Part shown: positions 1 to 7,581 of the stretch, piece after piece
Layout of the letters: every line of letters begins with the position of its first letter
How positions within the stretch are numbered: the stretch's first letter is position 1
Assembly (NCBI RefSeq): GCF_030286555.1
Contig: NZ_JASVWF010000007.1
Location: forward strand, 186,001 to 250,000
Reading direction: 5' to 3'
DNA: 64,000 nucleotides
Source of the DNA: Actinomycetospora termitidis
GTDB taxonomy: Bacteria > Actinomycetota > Actinomycetes > Mycobacteriales > Pseudonocardiaceae
The notes under the pieces: model-generated
What the model was told of the DNA's origin: nothing
The model's database searches: none
Seen by the model: only the letters and a program-made list of their open reading frames with translations
Program-made: the position numbers and the translations under genes

Positions 1-1245
1 GAGCTCGCCGGCCCGCGGCGAGTCCCGCTCCCGCGAATCGGGGCGGTCCAGCATCAGCACGATGTGCGCGTCCTGCTCGAGCGCGCCGGACTCTCGGAGG
101 TCGGAGAGCTGCGGCGTCTTGTCCTGCCGGTTCTCGATGCCGCGGTTGAGCTGGGAGAGAACCACCACGGGCATGTCGAGCTCCTTCGCCAGCAGCTTCA
201 TGCCGCGCGAGAAGCCGTCGACCGCGACGCGACGGTCGCGCTCAGCGCGGCCGTCGGTGGAGTCGAGCAGCTGCAGGTAGTCGAGGAACACGATCCCGAG
301 TCCGTCGGTACGGGCCATCGCGCGGGCGGTGGCCCGCACGTTCGACAGGCTGGCCTCGAAATCGTCCTCGATGGCCAGCGGTAGCTCGGCCACCACTTTG
401 CCCGCGTCGAGGTACTTGCCGCGGTCGGTCTGGTCGAGACGTCGGCCCTCAATGGCGTCGATGCGGACCTGCGCTTGCGCGGCCACGAGCCGGTTCGTGA
501 CCTCGGGGCGACTCATCTCGAGCGAGAAGATCACGGCGGGGTGGCCGCCGTGGGCCGCGCGCAGTGCCCACGCGGTCATGAACACGCTCTTCCCGACGCC
601 GGGGCGGGCGGCGACCACGATCATCTGACCGGGGAGCACACCTCTGCCGCCGCCGAGCATCTCGTCGAGGTCGGGCAGCCCGGTGAGCACACCGGAGGTG
701 AGGGGCTCGTCGTAGGCGGCGAGGTGTTCCTCCATGAAGTCGCTGACCCAGGTGCCGCGGGCGGCCTGCCGGTGCGGTGTCCCGGCCTGGTCAAGAGCTT
801 CGCGGGCGCGGTCGTAGAGCTCGCCCACGTCGGCCTGGGACTGCGTGCCGAGCTGACGCAGCCGTGCGCCGAGGTCGGCGAGTCGGGCACGGGCTGCGTG
901 GTCGGCGACGATCCCGCACCAGTGCTCGGCTAGACCCGGGGACCACTGTGACTCGCTGTAAAGCGTGTGCAGGATCGTCGGCCCGCCAAGCGCTGCCAGC
1001 TCGCCCTGCCAGTCCAGCTTGGCCATCAGCGACACGAGGTCGGTGGGGCGGTCGGACTCCCACTCGCCGACCAGCGCGCAAAACAGAGCGCCGTGAGCGG
1101 GTCGGTAGAAGTCGTCGGGGTTGAGGAGACCGTCCGCCGTCGCGATGGCGTCGCGGGACAGCAGCATGGCGCCGAGCACTGCCCGCTCGGCGGCCAGGTC
1201 GCGCGGGCGGTCGTCGTCGTACTCGTCGACGGTCGACTCGCTCAC
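1..1245 (-). CDS. dnaB: Replicative DNA helicase, DnaB family (3' end beyond the window)
   Basis: This gene encodes a hexameric 5'-3' fork helicase, probably for the element's own replication. The protein starts VSESTVDEYDDD and has the N-terminal helical DnaB domain over about residues 1-110. The RecA-like domain has Walker A (ARPGVGKS, near residue 211), a Walker B segment (IVFLDYLQLLD, near 320) and the DnaB sensor motif LSQLNRGIENR (near 365). The C-terminus runs off the left edge after about 415 residues; the usual length is 430-480, so only a short tail is missing. The GTG start overlaps the TGA of the upstream gene (GTGA), which indicates translational coupling. Family assignment is firm; that this is the element's copy rather than the host dnaB is inferred from the phage-type neighbours. 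Confidence 0.95.
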   Translation of the reverse strand, partial: MSESTVDEYDDDRPRDLAAERAVLGAMLLSRDAIATADGLLNPDDFYRPAHGALFCALVGEWESDRPTDLVSLMAKLDWQGELAALGGPTILHTLYSESQWSPGLAEHWCGIVADHAARARLADLGARLRQLGTQSQADVGELYDRAREALDQAGTPHRQAARGTWVSDFMEEHLAAYDEPLTSGVLTGLPDLDEMLGGGRGVLPGQMIVVAARPGVGKSVFMTAWALRAAHGGHPAVIFSLEMSRPEVTNRLVAAQAQVRIDAIEGRRLDQTDRGKYLDAGKVVAELPLAIEDDFEASLSNVRATARAMARTDGLGIVFLDYLQLLDSTDGRAERDRRVAVDGFSRGMKLLAKELDMPVVVLSQLNRGIENRQDKTPQLSDLRESGALEQDAHIVLMLDRPDSRERDSPRAGEL

Positions 1246-1694
1246 GACGCCGCACCACCCGAGATGGCTCGCAGGTCAGCGGACCGCAGCGCAGCCGTGA
1301 TGCGCTCGCGGCCCTGGTGTCCCTCGATCCACGCCGCCAGGTAGCGGGCGTGGTGGTCAGTAGCGGCCTGGCGCATGAACGCCTGGTACTCGGCGTGCGA
1401 TCCGCGCAACACCTCGTTGGGTACGTCCGGCTCCTGGTAGCAGTCGCGGGCCTCTTGGCGGAGCTCGCGGTAGGCCTGCGTGATATGGCCCGGCTCCAGC
1501 CACACCCCAGGGCGCTCGTTGCGGAACCGGATGATGGCGCGGCGGGCGAAGTCGGCTGACGGCCAGCCGGCGTCCTGTGCGATCGCGAGCCATGTGCGCA
1601 CGTCGAGCTCGCTGATCGTGCGACGATCGGTCGCGGCAACCAGCTCGAGCAGGTCGACCATGGTGTCCCAGTCGTCCTCGGTCCAGACAGTCAT
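1242..1694 (-). CDS. Phage-type hypothetical protein between replication genes
   Basis: A 150-residue, soluble protein rich in Trp, Arg and Glu (begins MTVWTEDDWDTMVDLLELVA). I recognise no named domain. The start ATG shares one base with the stop of the DnaT-like gene upstream (TGATG), and its own stop overlaps the GTG of dnaB, so it is locked into the replication operon. Proteins of similar size often sit between initiator and helicase genes in actinophages, so a helicase-loading or replisome-accessory role is possible. That role is inferred from position only. Confidence 0.7.
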   Translation of the reverse strand: MTVWTEDDWDTMVDLLELVAATDRRTISELDVRTWLAIAQDAGWPSADFARRAIIRFRNERPGVWLEPGHITQAYRELRQEARDCYQEPDVPNEVLRGSHAEYQAFMRQAATDHHARYLAAWIEGHQGRERITAALRSADLRAISGGAAS

Positions 1695-2713
1695 CAGAAG
1701 CCTCCGGCTTCGGCGTAGGGCGCGGTGTCCCCGCGTTGGGATGCGACCCGGAGTGCGGGCTGCTCGGGCTCGCCAGGTCGGGGGTTGCGTCGCAGGGCCG
1801 AGACGGCCGCGACGGCGGATTCAGTGGCCGACGGGCGGGCCGAGGGGCTGCCGGGGCGGTGACGGGCGTGCTGGTCGATGGCCTGCTGCTCGCGGTCGCG
1901 CATCCGGTTGCGCCAGGTGCGGGACCAGCTCGTCTTGCGGGCGTCCTTGCCGGCGCGGGCCAACCAGTAGTCGCGGAACTCCTCGGTCAGCTTCGTGCCG
2001 CGGCCGCCGTCGGCGGCGAGGGTTGGGCAGTGCTCGCGGTACCAGGCGAGGTCGTCGTCGGAGGGCCACCAGTCTTCGGGGATCCGTGCCCCTCGTGGCT
2101 CCTTCGCGGAGCGCTTGCGCGACGCCTCGGAAGGTGACGCGTCTTGGTCGGCCGTCCCCCCGGACCCCCCTCCCGAAGGGAGGGGTGGCTCTGGTTCTGG
2201 CTTTGGCTCTGCCCTGGAGTTGGAGGGCGCGCGCGCAGGCCCGCACGCGAGGGGACGGAAACCGTCCGGATCGGCGTTCCTGTCGTTGCGGATTCCGTTG
2301 GGATTCCGTTCGGAAATCTCGTCGTCCTCGGGGGGTGGCTCGGGCCGTTCCTGCTGGTCATGGAGGTGCGGCGACTTCCGCGCGGTGTCGCGGTGCGCGT
2401 CGTTGAGGATGTCCTCGCGCGTCTTGTTCCAGTTCAACCACGCGACGACTCGATAGCCGCCGTCGACGCGCTGCCACAGCTCGACGTCAACGAGGGCGCG
2501 AGCCCGGGCCTTCAGCGCGGTCATCCCGACACCGACGTGCGCGAGTTGCGCGTCGGTGATGACGCCGTCGTTCAGTACGTCGGCGCAGAACGCGAGGCCC
2601 CGGACGTAGAGCAGCTCGGCCTTCTCGCCCGCGCGAATGATCTTGTCGTCCTTCGCGTAGTGGGCCGAGAGAGGCGCGTAGGAGCCCCGCCGCCTGACCT
2701 TGTTCACCGGCAT
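1694..2713 (-). CDS. Phage replication-initiation protein with DnaT-like C-terminal domain
   Basis: A 339-residue protein starting MPVNKVRRRGSYAPLSAHY. Residues 1 to about 105 resemble the winged-helix region of phage replisome organisers. The middle is an acidic, Pro/Ser-rich linker. The C-terminal part carries a pattern like the DnaT DNA-binding domain: P-x-D-W-W-P, then LTEEFRDYWLARAG, then SWSRTWRNRMR. Such proteins bind origin DNA and recruit DnaB, which agrees with dnaB two genes downstream. An upstream in-frame extension is possible, but it would be Arg/Pro-rich out-of-frame-like sequence overlapping the whiB gene, so the ATG at 2713 was chosen. The initiator role is inferred from domains and context. 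Confidence 0.72.
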   Translation of the reverse strand: MPVNKVRRRGSYAPLSAHYAKDDKIIRAGEKAELLYVRGLAFCADVLNDGVITDAQLAHVGVGMTALKARARALVDVELWQRVDGGYRVVAWLNWNKTREDILNDAHRDTARKSPHLHDQQERPEPPPEDDEISERNPNGIRNDRNADPDGFRPLACGPARAPSNSRAEPKPEPEPPLPSGGGSGGTADQDASPSEASRKRSAKEPRGARIPEDWWPSDDDLAWYREHCPTLAADGGRGTKLTEEFRDYWLARAGKDARKTSWSRTWRNRMRDREQQAIDQHARHRPGSPSARPSATESAVAAVSALRRNPRPGEPEQPALRVASQRGDTAPYAEAGGF

Positions 2714-2778
2714 GGATCGAGTCCTGACGATCGTCGAGCCGCGTCGAGGGGGAGCGTCGCCGGCCCGTGGTGGATGGG

Positions 2779-3150
2779 CTAGGCGACGTCCCGCCGGGCG
2801 GACTTGCGGCGTGCCCGCTCGCGGTCGCGTTCGCCCTCGGTGGTGCCGCCCCAGAGACCGCGCTCGTTGTCTTCGAGAGCCCAGTCGGCGCAGGCCCGGC
2901 GGACCGGGCAGCTGGCGCAGATGCCCTGCGCGAACGCCCACTTCTCGCGGCGGTCCGGGTCGGCGGGCCCGTTGACGAAGAACCACTCCGGGTTCACCCG
3001 GGAGCAAGCGAGCTCATGGTGGCGGGCGTAGCGCAGGACGACCTGCGCGGCGGCGCTACGCGGCTTGATCAGCGTGGCGAGCGCCTTATTGAGCCGGTCG
3101 GTCTGCTCGGCTTCCAACAGCGTCACCGGCGTGTCGTCTACGCTAGACAT
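2779..3150 (-). CDS. WhiB-family transcriptional regulator
   Basis: A 123-residue WhiB-like protein. The four cluster-ligating cysteines are C49 (ACSRVNPEWFF), C78, C81 and C87 (GICASCPVRRACADW), followed by the GLWGG turn (98-102) and a basic Arg-rich tail that would contact DNA. WhiB proteins bind a [4Fe-4S] cluster and usually act with the sigma-70 region 4 of the housekeeping sigma factor. Here it lies inside the mobile element, with its own 5' region behind a strong terminator (3228-3265), so it is probably transcribed separately from the upstream ATPase operon. Phage-borne WhiB proteins are known in actinophages and can antagonise host WhiB proteins. Whether this one regulates the element or the host is not visible. 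Confidence 0.93.
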   Translation of the reverse strand: MSSVDDTPVTLLEAEQTDRLNKALATLIKPRSAAAQVVLRYARHHELACSRVNPEWFFVNGPADPDRREKWAFAQGICASCPVRRACADWALEDNERGLWGGTTEGERDRERARRKSARRDVA

Positions 3151-3227
3151 CAGCGCACCTCGTTTCGTTCTTGTCGAGTCGATCGGGGCGCTCTCAACAC
3201 GGGCGTGGGGCTTTGTGTCGAGAACTA

Positions 3228-3265
3228 CGAAGGGCCGAGTTCCGGGGAAGGAACTCGGCCCTTCG
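3228..3265 (-). terminator. Rho-independent-type terminator after the ATPase gene
   Basis: Perfect 16-base inverted repeat, arms CGAAGGGCCGAGTTCC (3228-3243) and its complement (3250-3265), with a 6-base GGGGAA loop. It lies 54 bases beyond the stop of the minus-strand ATPase gene and before whiB, so it separates the two transcripts. There is no long U tract, as is usual in very GC-rich actinomycetes. Confidence 0.8.
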
Positions 3266-3318
3266 TCATGCCCGGGCAGCCTATCGGAGACTGACTGCGT
3301 CGTGAGTAGTCGTCTTGG

Positions 3319-4230
3319 TCAGCCTGCGACGGCCTCGGGGCGACCCGCGCCGAGCTGGCGGCCCCTCGCCACGATGAGGTCGGCGAGCACCATCGGATGC
3401 CCCTCGGCATCGGTGACGGGGGCGTTCGCGAGTCCCGCGCCGCGGACGTCAGCGTGCAGCTTGCGCAGCTGCTCCACGGTCACATCGTCGGCCAGAGCCT
3501 CGGTGCGGTAGGCCAGCGGGCCCATCGTCTCCTCGCCGTCGGCCAGCCAGTCACGGATGGTCGTGGCGAGCTCCTCGCCCGGCTCGGGGATGACGGCCCC
3601 GCGCAGCATCGGCAGCCGCGTCTTCGAGACGGTGAGTGTGTTCTCGAGGTCCATGTCGCAAACCAGGTCGAACTCGTACTCGATGTTCTCCCGCTGCTCC
3701 GGCTTGAGGCCGATCTTCCGAGGCACCGACTTGCGACGACCGTTCTGTTCGATCTCCTCGACCACGTAGGCCGTCTTCGTGCGCAGAGTGACGATGACGT
3801 GGCCCGGGTAGGAGGTGATGGCGTCGATCATGCGGCGCTCGTCGGGTCGGGCGGCCTTCCACCCGGAAAACGAGTTACCGCCCGTTTGCCGGCGGTCAGC
3901 CTGCTCCTGCATGCCCTCGACCCCAGACCAGTAGTGAGACCACGAGTCGACGACGAGCACCTTGTAGCCGTCGCCCGCAGCGACACCGAGCGCCTCGGTG
4001 AGCGAGGCGGGGGAGTAGGTCTGCGGGCAGGCCACGTCGAAGTCCCAGCCGTTGATGCCCTTGTAGAGCTGCGACTTGCCGCGCTCGGTGTCGATGACAG
4101 CGGGCCGACTGCCGTCGGCGAGCAGGTGTGCCAGGGCGAGCGCCGTGTACGTCTTCCCAGCCCCTGACGGGCCCGTGAGGGCGATGCGGCCGTAGGTGGC
4201 GGCTCGGACCGCGGGGGCGAACATGCTCAC
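3319..4230 (-). CDS. Phage RecA/Sak4-like ATPase (AAA_24 type)
   Basis: A 303-residue P-loop ATPase. Walker A is GPSGAGKT (residues 20-27) and a Walker B-like KVLVVDSWSHYW follows near residue 90. Later segments (VIVTLRTKTAYV, KIGLKPEQRENIEYEFD) match the short RecA-fold proteins of phages called Sak4 or AAA_24 ATPases, which load or assist single-strand annealing recombinases. The start overlaps the end of the upstream gene by four bases (4227-4230). A recombination or replication-fork role inside the element is likely from family and context; no partner annealase or SSB is visible in the window. Confidence 0.8.
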   Translation of the reverse strand: MSMFAPAVRAATYGRIALTGPSGAGKTYTALALAHLLADGSRPAVIDTERGKSQLYKGINGWDFDVACPQTYSPASLTEALGVAAGDGYKVLVVDSWSHYWSGVEGMQEQADRRQTGGNSFSGWKAARPDERRMIDAITSYPGHVIVTLRTKTAYVVEEIEQNGRRKSVPRKIGLKPEQRENIEYEFDLVCDMDLENTLTVSKTRLPMLRGAVIPEPGEELATTIRDWLADGEETMGPLAYRTEALADDVTVEQLRKLHADVRGAGLANAPVTDAEGHPMVLADLIVARGRQLGAGRPEAVAG

Positions 4231-4844
4231 TGCTGCTCTCCGTTCGTCGTGCCAGCCGGGAGCTCAGCCAGCGGGTCCACGTGCCCGGAGGCGACGAGCG
4301 CCCGGTAGGCGTCCAATGCCCCCGCCACGGGGCGGATGGAGACGTGGCCGCGACGGGTGTGCACCGACACCCCAGGGACAGGCTCGTTCGTGGCCTCTGC
4401 GTGGCGCAGCACCTCGTTCCGCGCCCAGTCGGCCGCCACTCGCTCGGGCGGGCGCAACAGGTCGGGGGCGTGCTCGCGGAGCACGGCGTGCAGCTTCGCC
4501 ACGTCGGCCGGAGTCATGGGACGGCGCAGGCCCGTCACGACCTCCTCCACGGCCTCCGGGTAATGCGACTCCAGGTGGTCGAGGAACGCCTCCTCGTCGT
4601 CCACCTCGGCCTTCGGGGACGGCTCGGTCACAGTGAGGGTGCCGAGCTTCGCCTTCGTGACCGGGTTCAGGATCGGCATGCGGGCGCCCTCGGGCAGGTA
4701 GTGCTCGGTGAGGATCAGCTTGGCGGCCTTCTCCTGGGCGGCAGCAGCTTTGGCGTAGGCGGAGACGGCGCCGACGACGAGCACAGCCGTCGGCAGGTCG
4801 ATGACGTGGGCGGGCGCCTCGGCGTCGCTCTCGGTGGTGGTCAC
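4227..4844 (-). CDS. Phage-type hypothetical protein
   Basis: A 205-residue protein starting [20 protein letters not shown]. An Ala-rich helix (about 25-45) follows a short acidic leader; the rest is mixed alpha/beta with no motif I recognise. It overlaps its neighbours by four bases on both sides (4227-4230 and 4841-4844), so it is co-translated with the Sak4-like ATPase and the Ala-rich repeat protein. In actinophage early operons the gene beside the ATPase often encodes a recombination or nuclease accessory factor; that is only a suggestion here. Confidence 0.65.
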   Translation of the reverse strand: MTTTESDAEAPAHVIDLPTAVLVVGAVSAYAKAAAAQEKAAKLILTEHYLPEGARMPILNPVTKAKLGTLTVTEPSPKAEVDDEEAFLDHLESHYPEAVEEVVTGLRRPMTPADVAKLHAVLREHAPDLLRPPERVAADWARNEVLRHAEATNEPVPGVSVHTRRGHVSIRPVAGALDAYRALVASGHVDPLAELPAGTTNGEQQ

Positions 4845-5578
4845 GCCTGCCCGTCCTTCCCGATGGTCGCCATGCGGCGGTACAGGTCGATCGCGGATCG
4901 CTGCAGCTCGGTGACAGTTGGAGCGAGCACGTCCCAGGCGGCGTCCCCGGCGGCGGCCCAGGCGGCGGCCCAGGCGGCGTCCCAGGCGGCGTCCCCGGCG
5001 GCGTCCCTGGCGGCGTCCCCGGCGGCGTCCCTGGCGGCGTCCCCGGCGGCGTCCCCGGCGGCGGCCCCGGCGGCGGCCCCGGCGGCGACCCCGGCGGCGT
5101 CCCAGGCGGCGGCCCCGGCGGCGTCCCTGGCGGCGGCCCCGGCGGCGTCCCAGGCGGCGGCCGACTTCTCGCGTGCCGCGCGGACGACCGGGCCGGCGGC
5201 CTGCGCGGTCTCCAGGTCGACAATCTGCGCCAGCTCACGCACCGCCCGTGCCTGCTCGTCGAGGTGGGCGAGCTGCAACCACGCGGGCAGATAGGTGCGA
5301 ATCAGCCAGTCCAGCGCCATCAGCGACCGACGCTCGTCGAGTCCGTCCCCGGCGGTACCGATGAGCTGCGGGATCAGCGGCCGGAGTTCCTGGCGAAGGT
5401 CGTCGGGCAGCACGTCGTTGAGTGAGCGCCCGAAGGTTCCGAGCACAATGGAGGTGCAGGCGGGGTGGTCGGAGTGCGGGAGCCCGGCGACGTATGCGAC
5501 CGCCTCCAGCAGGCACAGGCCGTCCTGCGGGTCGTCGTGACCGCCCTTGGCAAGGGTCAGGTCAGCGGGGATGGTCAT
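4841..5578 (-). CDS. Ala-rich tetrapeptide-repeat protein of the element
   Basis: A 245-residue protein. Residues 1-135 are globular, containing [21 protein letters not shown] and a Trp/Leu-rich helix. Residues about 138-222 consist of tetrapeptide repeats of the type G/W/R-D-A-A, encoded by a 12-base DNA repeat. The C-terminal 20 residues ([19 protein letters not shown]) form an amphipathic helix. The repeats should form a long Ala-faced helix with Asp every fourth residue. Related repeats occur in actinophage proteins of unknown function. The gene overlaps the next one by four bases. No function is assigned. Confidence 0.7.
   Translation of the reverse strand: MTIPADLTLAKGGHDDPQDGLCLLEAVAYVAGLPHSDHPACTSIVLGTFGRSLNDVLPDDLRQELRPLIPQLIGTAGDGLDERRSLMALDWLIRTYLPAWLQLAHLDEQARAVRELAQIVDLETAQAAGPVVRAAREKSAAAWDAAGAAARDAAGAAAWDAAGVAAGAAAGAAAGDAAGDAARDAAGDAARDAAGDAAWDAAWAAAWAAAGDAAWDVLAPTVTELQRSAIDLYRRMATIGKDGQA
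4928..5163. repeat. 12-base GC-rich tandem repeats inside the Ala-rich gene
   Basis: About 20 imperfect copies of a 12-base unit of the form GGCGGCGTCCCC or GGCGGCGGCCCA (plus strand). They keep the reading frame and encode A-A-x-D tetrapeptides. Variation is confined to the codon for the residue before Asp (Gly, Trp, Arg, Val). Such repeats expand and contract easily, so copy number may vary between strains. Confidence 0.85.
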
Positions 5579-5605
5579 GGTGTCCTCTCTTCGGGGGCGT
5601 GGGGG

Positions 5606-5686
5606 TCAGAACGGAGGGGTCTGGGCGTCGATCTGCTCGTCGGTCATGAGCCACGGGTCGGTGACCTCGGGCTCCGGGTCGCTCAC
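5606..5686 (-). CDS. 26-residue coupled small ORF
   Basis: The GTG start overlaps the TGA of the upstream gene (GTGA at 5683-5686). The ORF encodes an acidic 26-residue peptide containing DPWLMTDEQIDAQTPPF. The overlap style is identical to that of its neighbours, which supports translation. Function is unknown, and it is too short for reliable prediction. Confidence 0.4.
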   Translation of the reverse strand: MSDPEPEVTDPWLMTDEQIDAQTPPF

Positions 5687-5970
5687 GAGCAAACCCAGGT
5701 GGCGCAGCGGCAGAGCCCGTCGACGCCACCGGCGCCGCCGCAGTCCCAACAGGTCGGGTCGTGCTCGGCGTGCTGCTCGCGGTAGTCGACGTACACCTCG
5801 CCGTCCGGTCCGACCGGGGGACCGGTGCGGGGCGAGCACACGTCGCCGTTGACGACGTCGAGGGCGGTATCGGGGTCGGCCTGGACGAGCAGGCGGGCGC
5901 CGCGCTCCGGAGAGCCGAGGGCGACTAGCTTCTCGACCAGCACCTCGGGGGCCAGGGCGGGGGCGCTCAC
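5683..5970 (-). CDS. Small Cys-rich protein with zinc-ribbon-like tail
   Basis: A 95-residue protein starting VSAPALAPEVLVEKLVALGS (GTG start overlapping the upstream TGA). The C-terminal 25 residues hold a CWDC pair and a CRC cluster plus a final Cys, suggesting a small zinc-binding knuckle. The first 50 residues are helical. It resembles the short zinc-finger hypothetical proteins common in actinophage early operons. Its role is unknown. Confidence 0.62.
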   Translation of the reverse strand: MSAPALAPEVLVEKLVALGSPERGARLLVQADPDTALDVVNGDVCSPRTGPPVGPDGEVYVDYREQHAEHDPTCWDCGGAGGVDGLCRCATWVCS

Positions 5971-6140
5971 GACGTCACCGCCCGCTCGATCGCGGCGAGC
6001 GCGTTCAGCGCGTCCACCATGTCCTCGGAGGACATCTCGGCGACGTGCACCGTGTACCGGTCACTTGACGATCCGCGCCGCTCACCCTGAAATCGGCCGA
6101 GCAAGCGACGCAACACGGCGACGGCCTCGCGCGGCGTCAT
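5967..6140 (-). CDS. 57-residue hypothetical protein of the early operon
   Basis: Starts MTPREAVAVLRRLLGRFQGE and ends DMVDALNALAAIERAVTS, two helical segments around a short beta stretch (SSDRYTVHVAEM). The ATG overlaps the stop of the MerR-like gene (ATGA, 6137-6140) and its stop overlaps the next GTG. Coupling at both ends supports it as real. I do not recognise the family. Confidence 0.6.
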   Translation of the reverse strand: MTPREAVAVLRRLLGRFQGERRGSSSDRYTVHVAEMSSEDMVDALNALAAIERAVTS

Positions 6141-6676
6141 GCCGACACCAGCTCGGGGGAGGGCGCCAGAGCCTCGATCACGGCAGAGGCCACGTCGGGG
6201 CGGGTGCGCGACAGCGTGTCCGCCGCACGGGCCGGCATCTCGTGCCCGACCAGCGCGGCCATCGTCTTGGCGTGCGCCACCTCGTCGGCGAGGAACCGCA
6301 GCGGCACCCCCGACGTCGCCTTGATCCGCGGCTCGGACCGCAGGTAACCCCGCCCGTGCCAGAAGATCAGCTGCCGGGACGTGATGCCGGCCGCCTCGAT
6401 CAGGTCCGAGGAGTCCCACACGGGCACGTCCACGGCGACCATGCCGCGGTCGGTCAGCGTCTCCCGGGCCTCGGTCACGGCCACCTCGACGCAGCCGCGG
6501 CAACACACGACGCCTTCGACGAGCTCCTCGTCGGCGTGCGGGGACCGGACGGGCCAGGTGACGTCGGCAACCGCGATGGCCGCCTGGTCGTCGCAGTGCT
6601 GGCACATCGCCGACGGCAGGTCGGTGGGCGGCCCGTAGACGACGTCGACGTCCTGCCCGAGGTTCGCGAAGCTCAT
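6137..6676 (-). CDS. MerR-like winged-helix protein with N-terminal Cys pairs
   Basis: A 179-residue protein starting MSFANLGQDVDVVYGPPTDL. Residues about 25-60 contain two Cys pairs (CQHC and CCRGC), suggesting a zinc ribbon. Residues about 88-150 match a MerR-type winged helix: the recognition part ITSRQLIFWHGRGYLRSE is followed by the wing and VPLRFLADEVAHAKTMAALV. It overlaps the excisionase-like gene upstream by four bases (6673-6676). It may be a DNA-binding regulator of the element or a recombination directionality factor. No MerR effector domain follows the HTH. Confidence 0.7.
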   Translation of the reverse strand: MSFANLGQDVDVVYGPPTDLPSAMCQHCDDQAAIAVADVTWPVRSPHADEELVEGVVCCRGCVEVAVTEARETLTDRGMVAVDVPVWDSSDLIEAAGITSRQLIFWHGRGYLRSEPRIKATSGVPLRFLADEVAHAKTMAALVGHEMPARAADTLSRTRPDVASAVIEALAPSPELVSA

Positions 6677-6888
6677 GCCTTCGCCCCCTCGAGGTCGCCA
6701 CGGCAGTAAGCCTCGACGCGGTGGCGGGGGATGCGGTACGAGCGGCCGAGCTTGGGGAGCTGGTCCTTCGGACCGAACGTCTGCTTGCGGACGAGACCGC
6801 GCACCTGCTCGTAGGAGAAGTCGAGGTGCTTCGCGAGCTGGTCGAGGGTGAGCAGCGGCGGCAGGGCGGCGGCGGTGTCTGTGGTCAC
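6673..6888 (-). CDS. Excisionase-like HTH protein (HTH_17)
   Basis: A 71-residue protein in which nearly the whole length is one helix-turn-helix of the excisionase/MerR-17 type: LLTLDQLAKHLDFSYEQVRG, then GRSYRIPRHRVEAYCRGD. These proteins bend attachment-site DNA to steer integrase, or act as small regulators. It is the first gene of the minus-strand operon, directly behind the control region at 6889-7158. An Xis role agrees with the att-like site at 8320-8346, but the integrase it would serve is not in the window. Confidence 0.78.
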   Translation of the reverse strand: MTTDTAAALPPLLTLDQLAKHLDFSYEQVRGLVRKQTFGPKDQLPKLGRSYRIPRHRVEAYCRGDLEGAKA

Positions 6889-7158
6889 GCATCCTCCGTG
6901 GTCGGAGACCAGCGACGTAGCCAGTCAGGGTGTGTGACCGCAACGATCCGGTCACGAATGGCGAGGCGCCGCCCGTCTGCGACTGGCGACGTAGCCAGAC
7001 TACCGACTACCGACTACCACCGCTAGTCGCCGGTCATGGTTGCTTCCGGCCGATGACCACCACTCGACTGTGGAACATGCCCGGCTGCCGCCATGTGACC
7101 CCGTCTCCGTTGCCAGAAGTTGCAAGCAACAGCACGATGGGCCCCCGTGGAGGAGTTC
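6889..7158. promoter_or_regulatory. Divergent control region of the element with repeated operator-like sites
   Basis: A 270-base gap between the divergent excisionase-like and HTH genes. The 13-mer GCGACGTAGCCAG occurs twice on the same strand (6912-6924 and 6986-6998). The second copy sits inside the inverted repeat CTGGC-GACGTA-GCCAG (6983-6998). It is followed by tandem CTACCGA units (about 7000-7019). This is the layout of a lysogeny switch region with repressor operators; the binding protein is presumably the HTH protein at 7159. No clear -35/-10 pair is claimed. Confidence 0.6.
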
Positions 7159-7581
7159 ATGAGGGTGGTCGCACGCCAGGCCGCCGAGAAGGCGCGCGAG
7201 CTCGGGGAGTCGCGCCCGCTGTCCGACTCCGCCATCGGCCGGCTCGCGAAAGCCGCCGACCCGAGAGGGGAGGGGTTCAACGACTCCCTGCTCTCGCACT
7301 ACCGCACGGGTCGCCGGTCAAAGCCGTCCCCGGGCACCGTGCACATGCTCGCCCTCGCGCTGGCGACCGACGACCACCCCTATTCAGAGCTCCACGCCGA
7401 GCTCCAGGAGGCGGCCAACCTGCCTGTCGGGGCCGCCGGCCAGTGGATCCTGCCCGACGTCGCGAACCTGCTGAACCGACAGGAGCAGCGCGTCGTCGAG
7501 GAAGTCATCCGCGCAATCGCCGCCGCGAAGGTCAGCGCCGACGGGGGTCGGCGGAACCGTGACGAGGACGCCGAGGGATAG
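7159..7581 (+). CDS. Repressor-like HTH protein of the element
   Basis: About 140 residues starting MRVVARQAAEKARELGESRP. Residues about 15-75 fit an XRE-like helix-turn-helix: LSDSAIGRLAKAA, a loop, then FNDSLLSHYRTGRRSKPSPG and LALALATDD. The C-terminal half (NRQEQRVVEEVIRAIAAAKV) is helical and could dimerise. The ATG at 7159 has GGAGGAG just upstream, though close; GTG at 7147 and TTG at 7120 are in-frame alternatives. It is transcribed away from the early operon, the usual position of a lysogeny or copy-control repressor. Its 3' end overlaps the convergent DUF6907-type gene by 50 bases. Confidence 0.75.
   Translation: MRVVARQAAEKARELGESRPLSDSAIGRLAKAADPRGEGFNDSLLSHYRTGRRSKPSPGTVHMLALALATDDHPYSELHAELQEAANLPVGAAGQWILPDVANLLNRQEQRVVEEVIRAIAAAKVSADGGRRNRDEDAEG

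Noticed and set aside
1-1245. Truncated, non-functional dnaB
   Set aside because: The missing C-terminus is due to the window edge; the frame is open to base 1.
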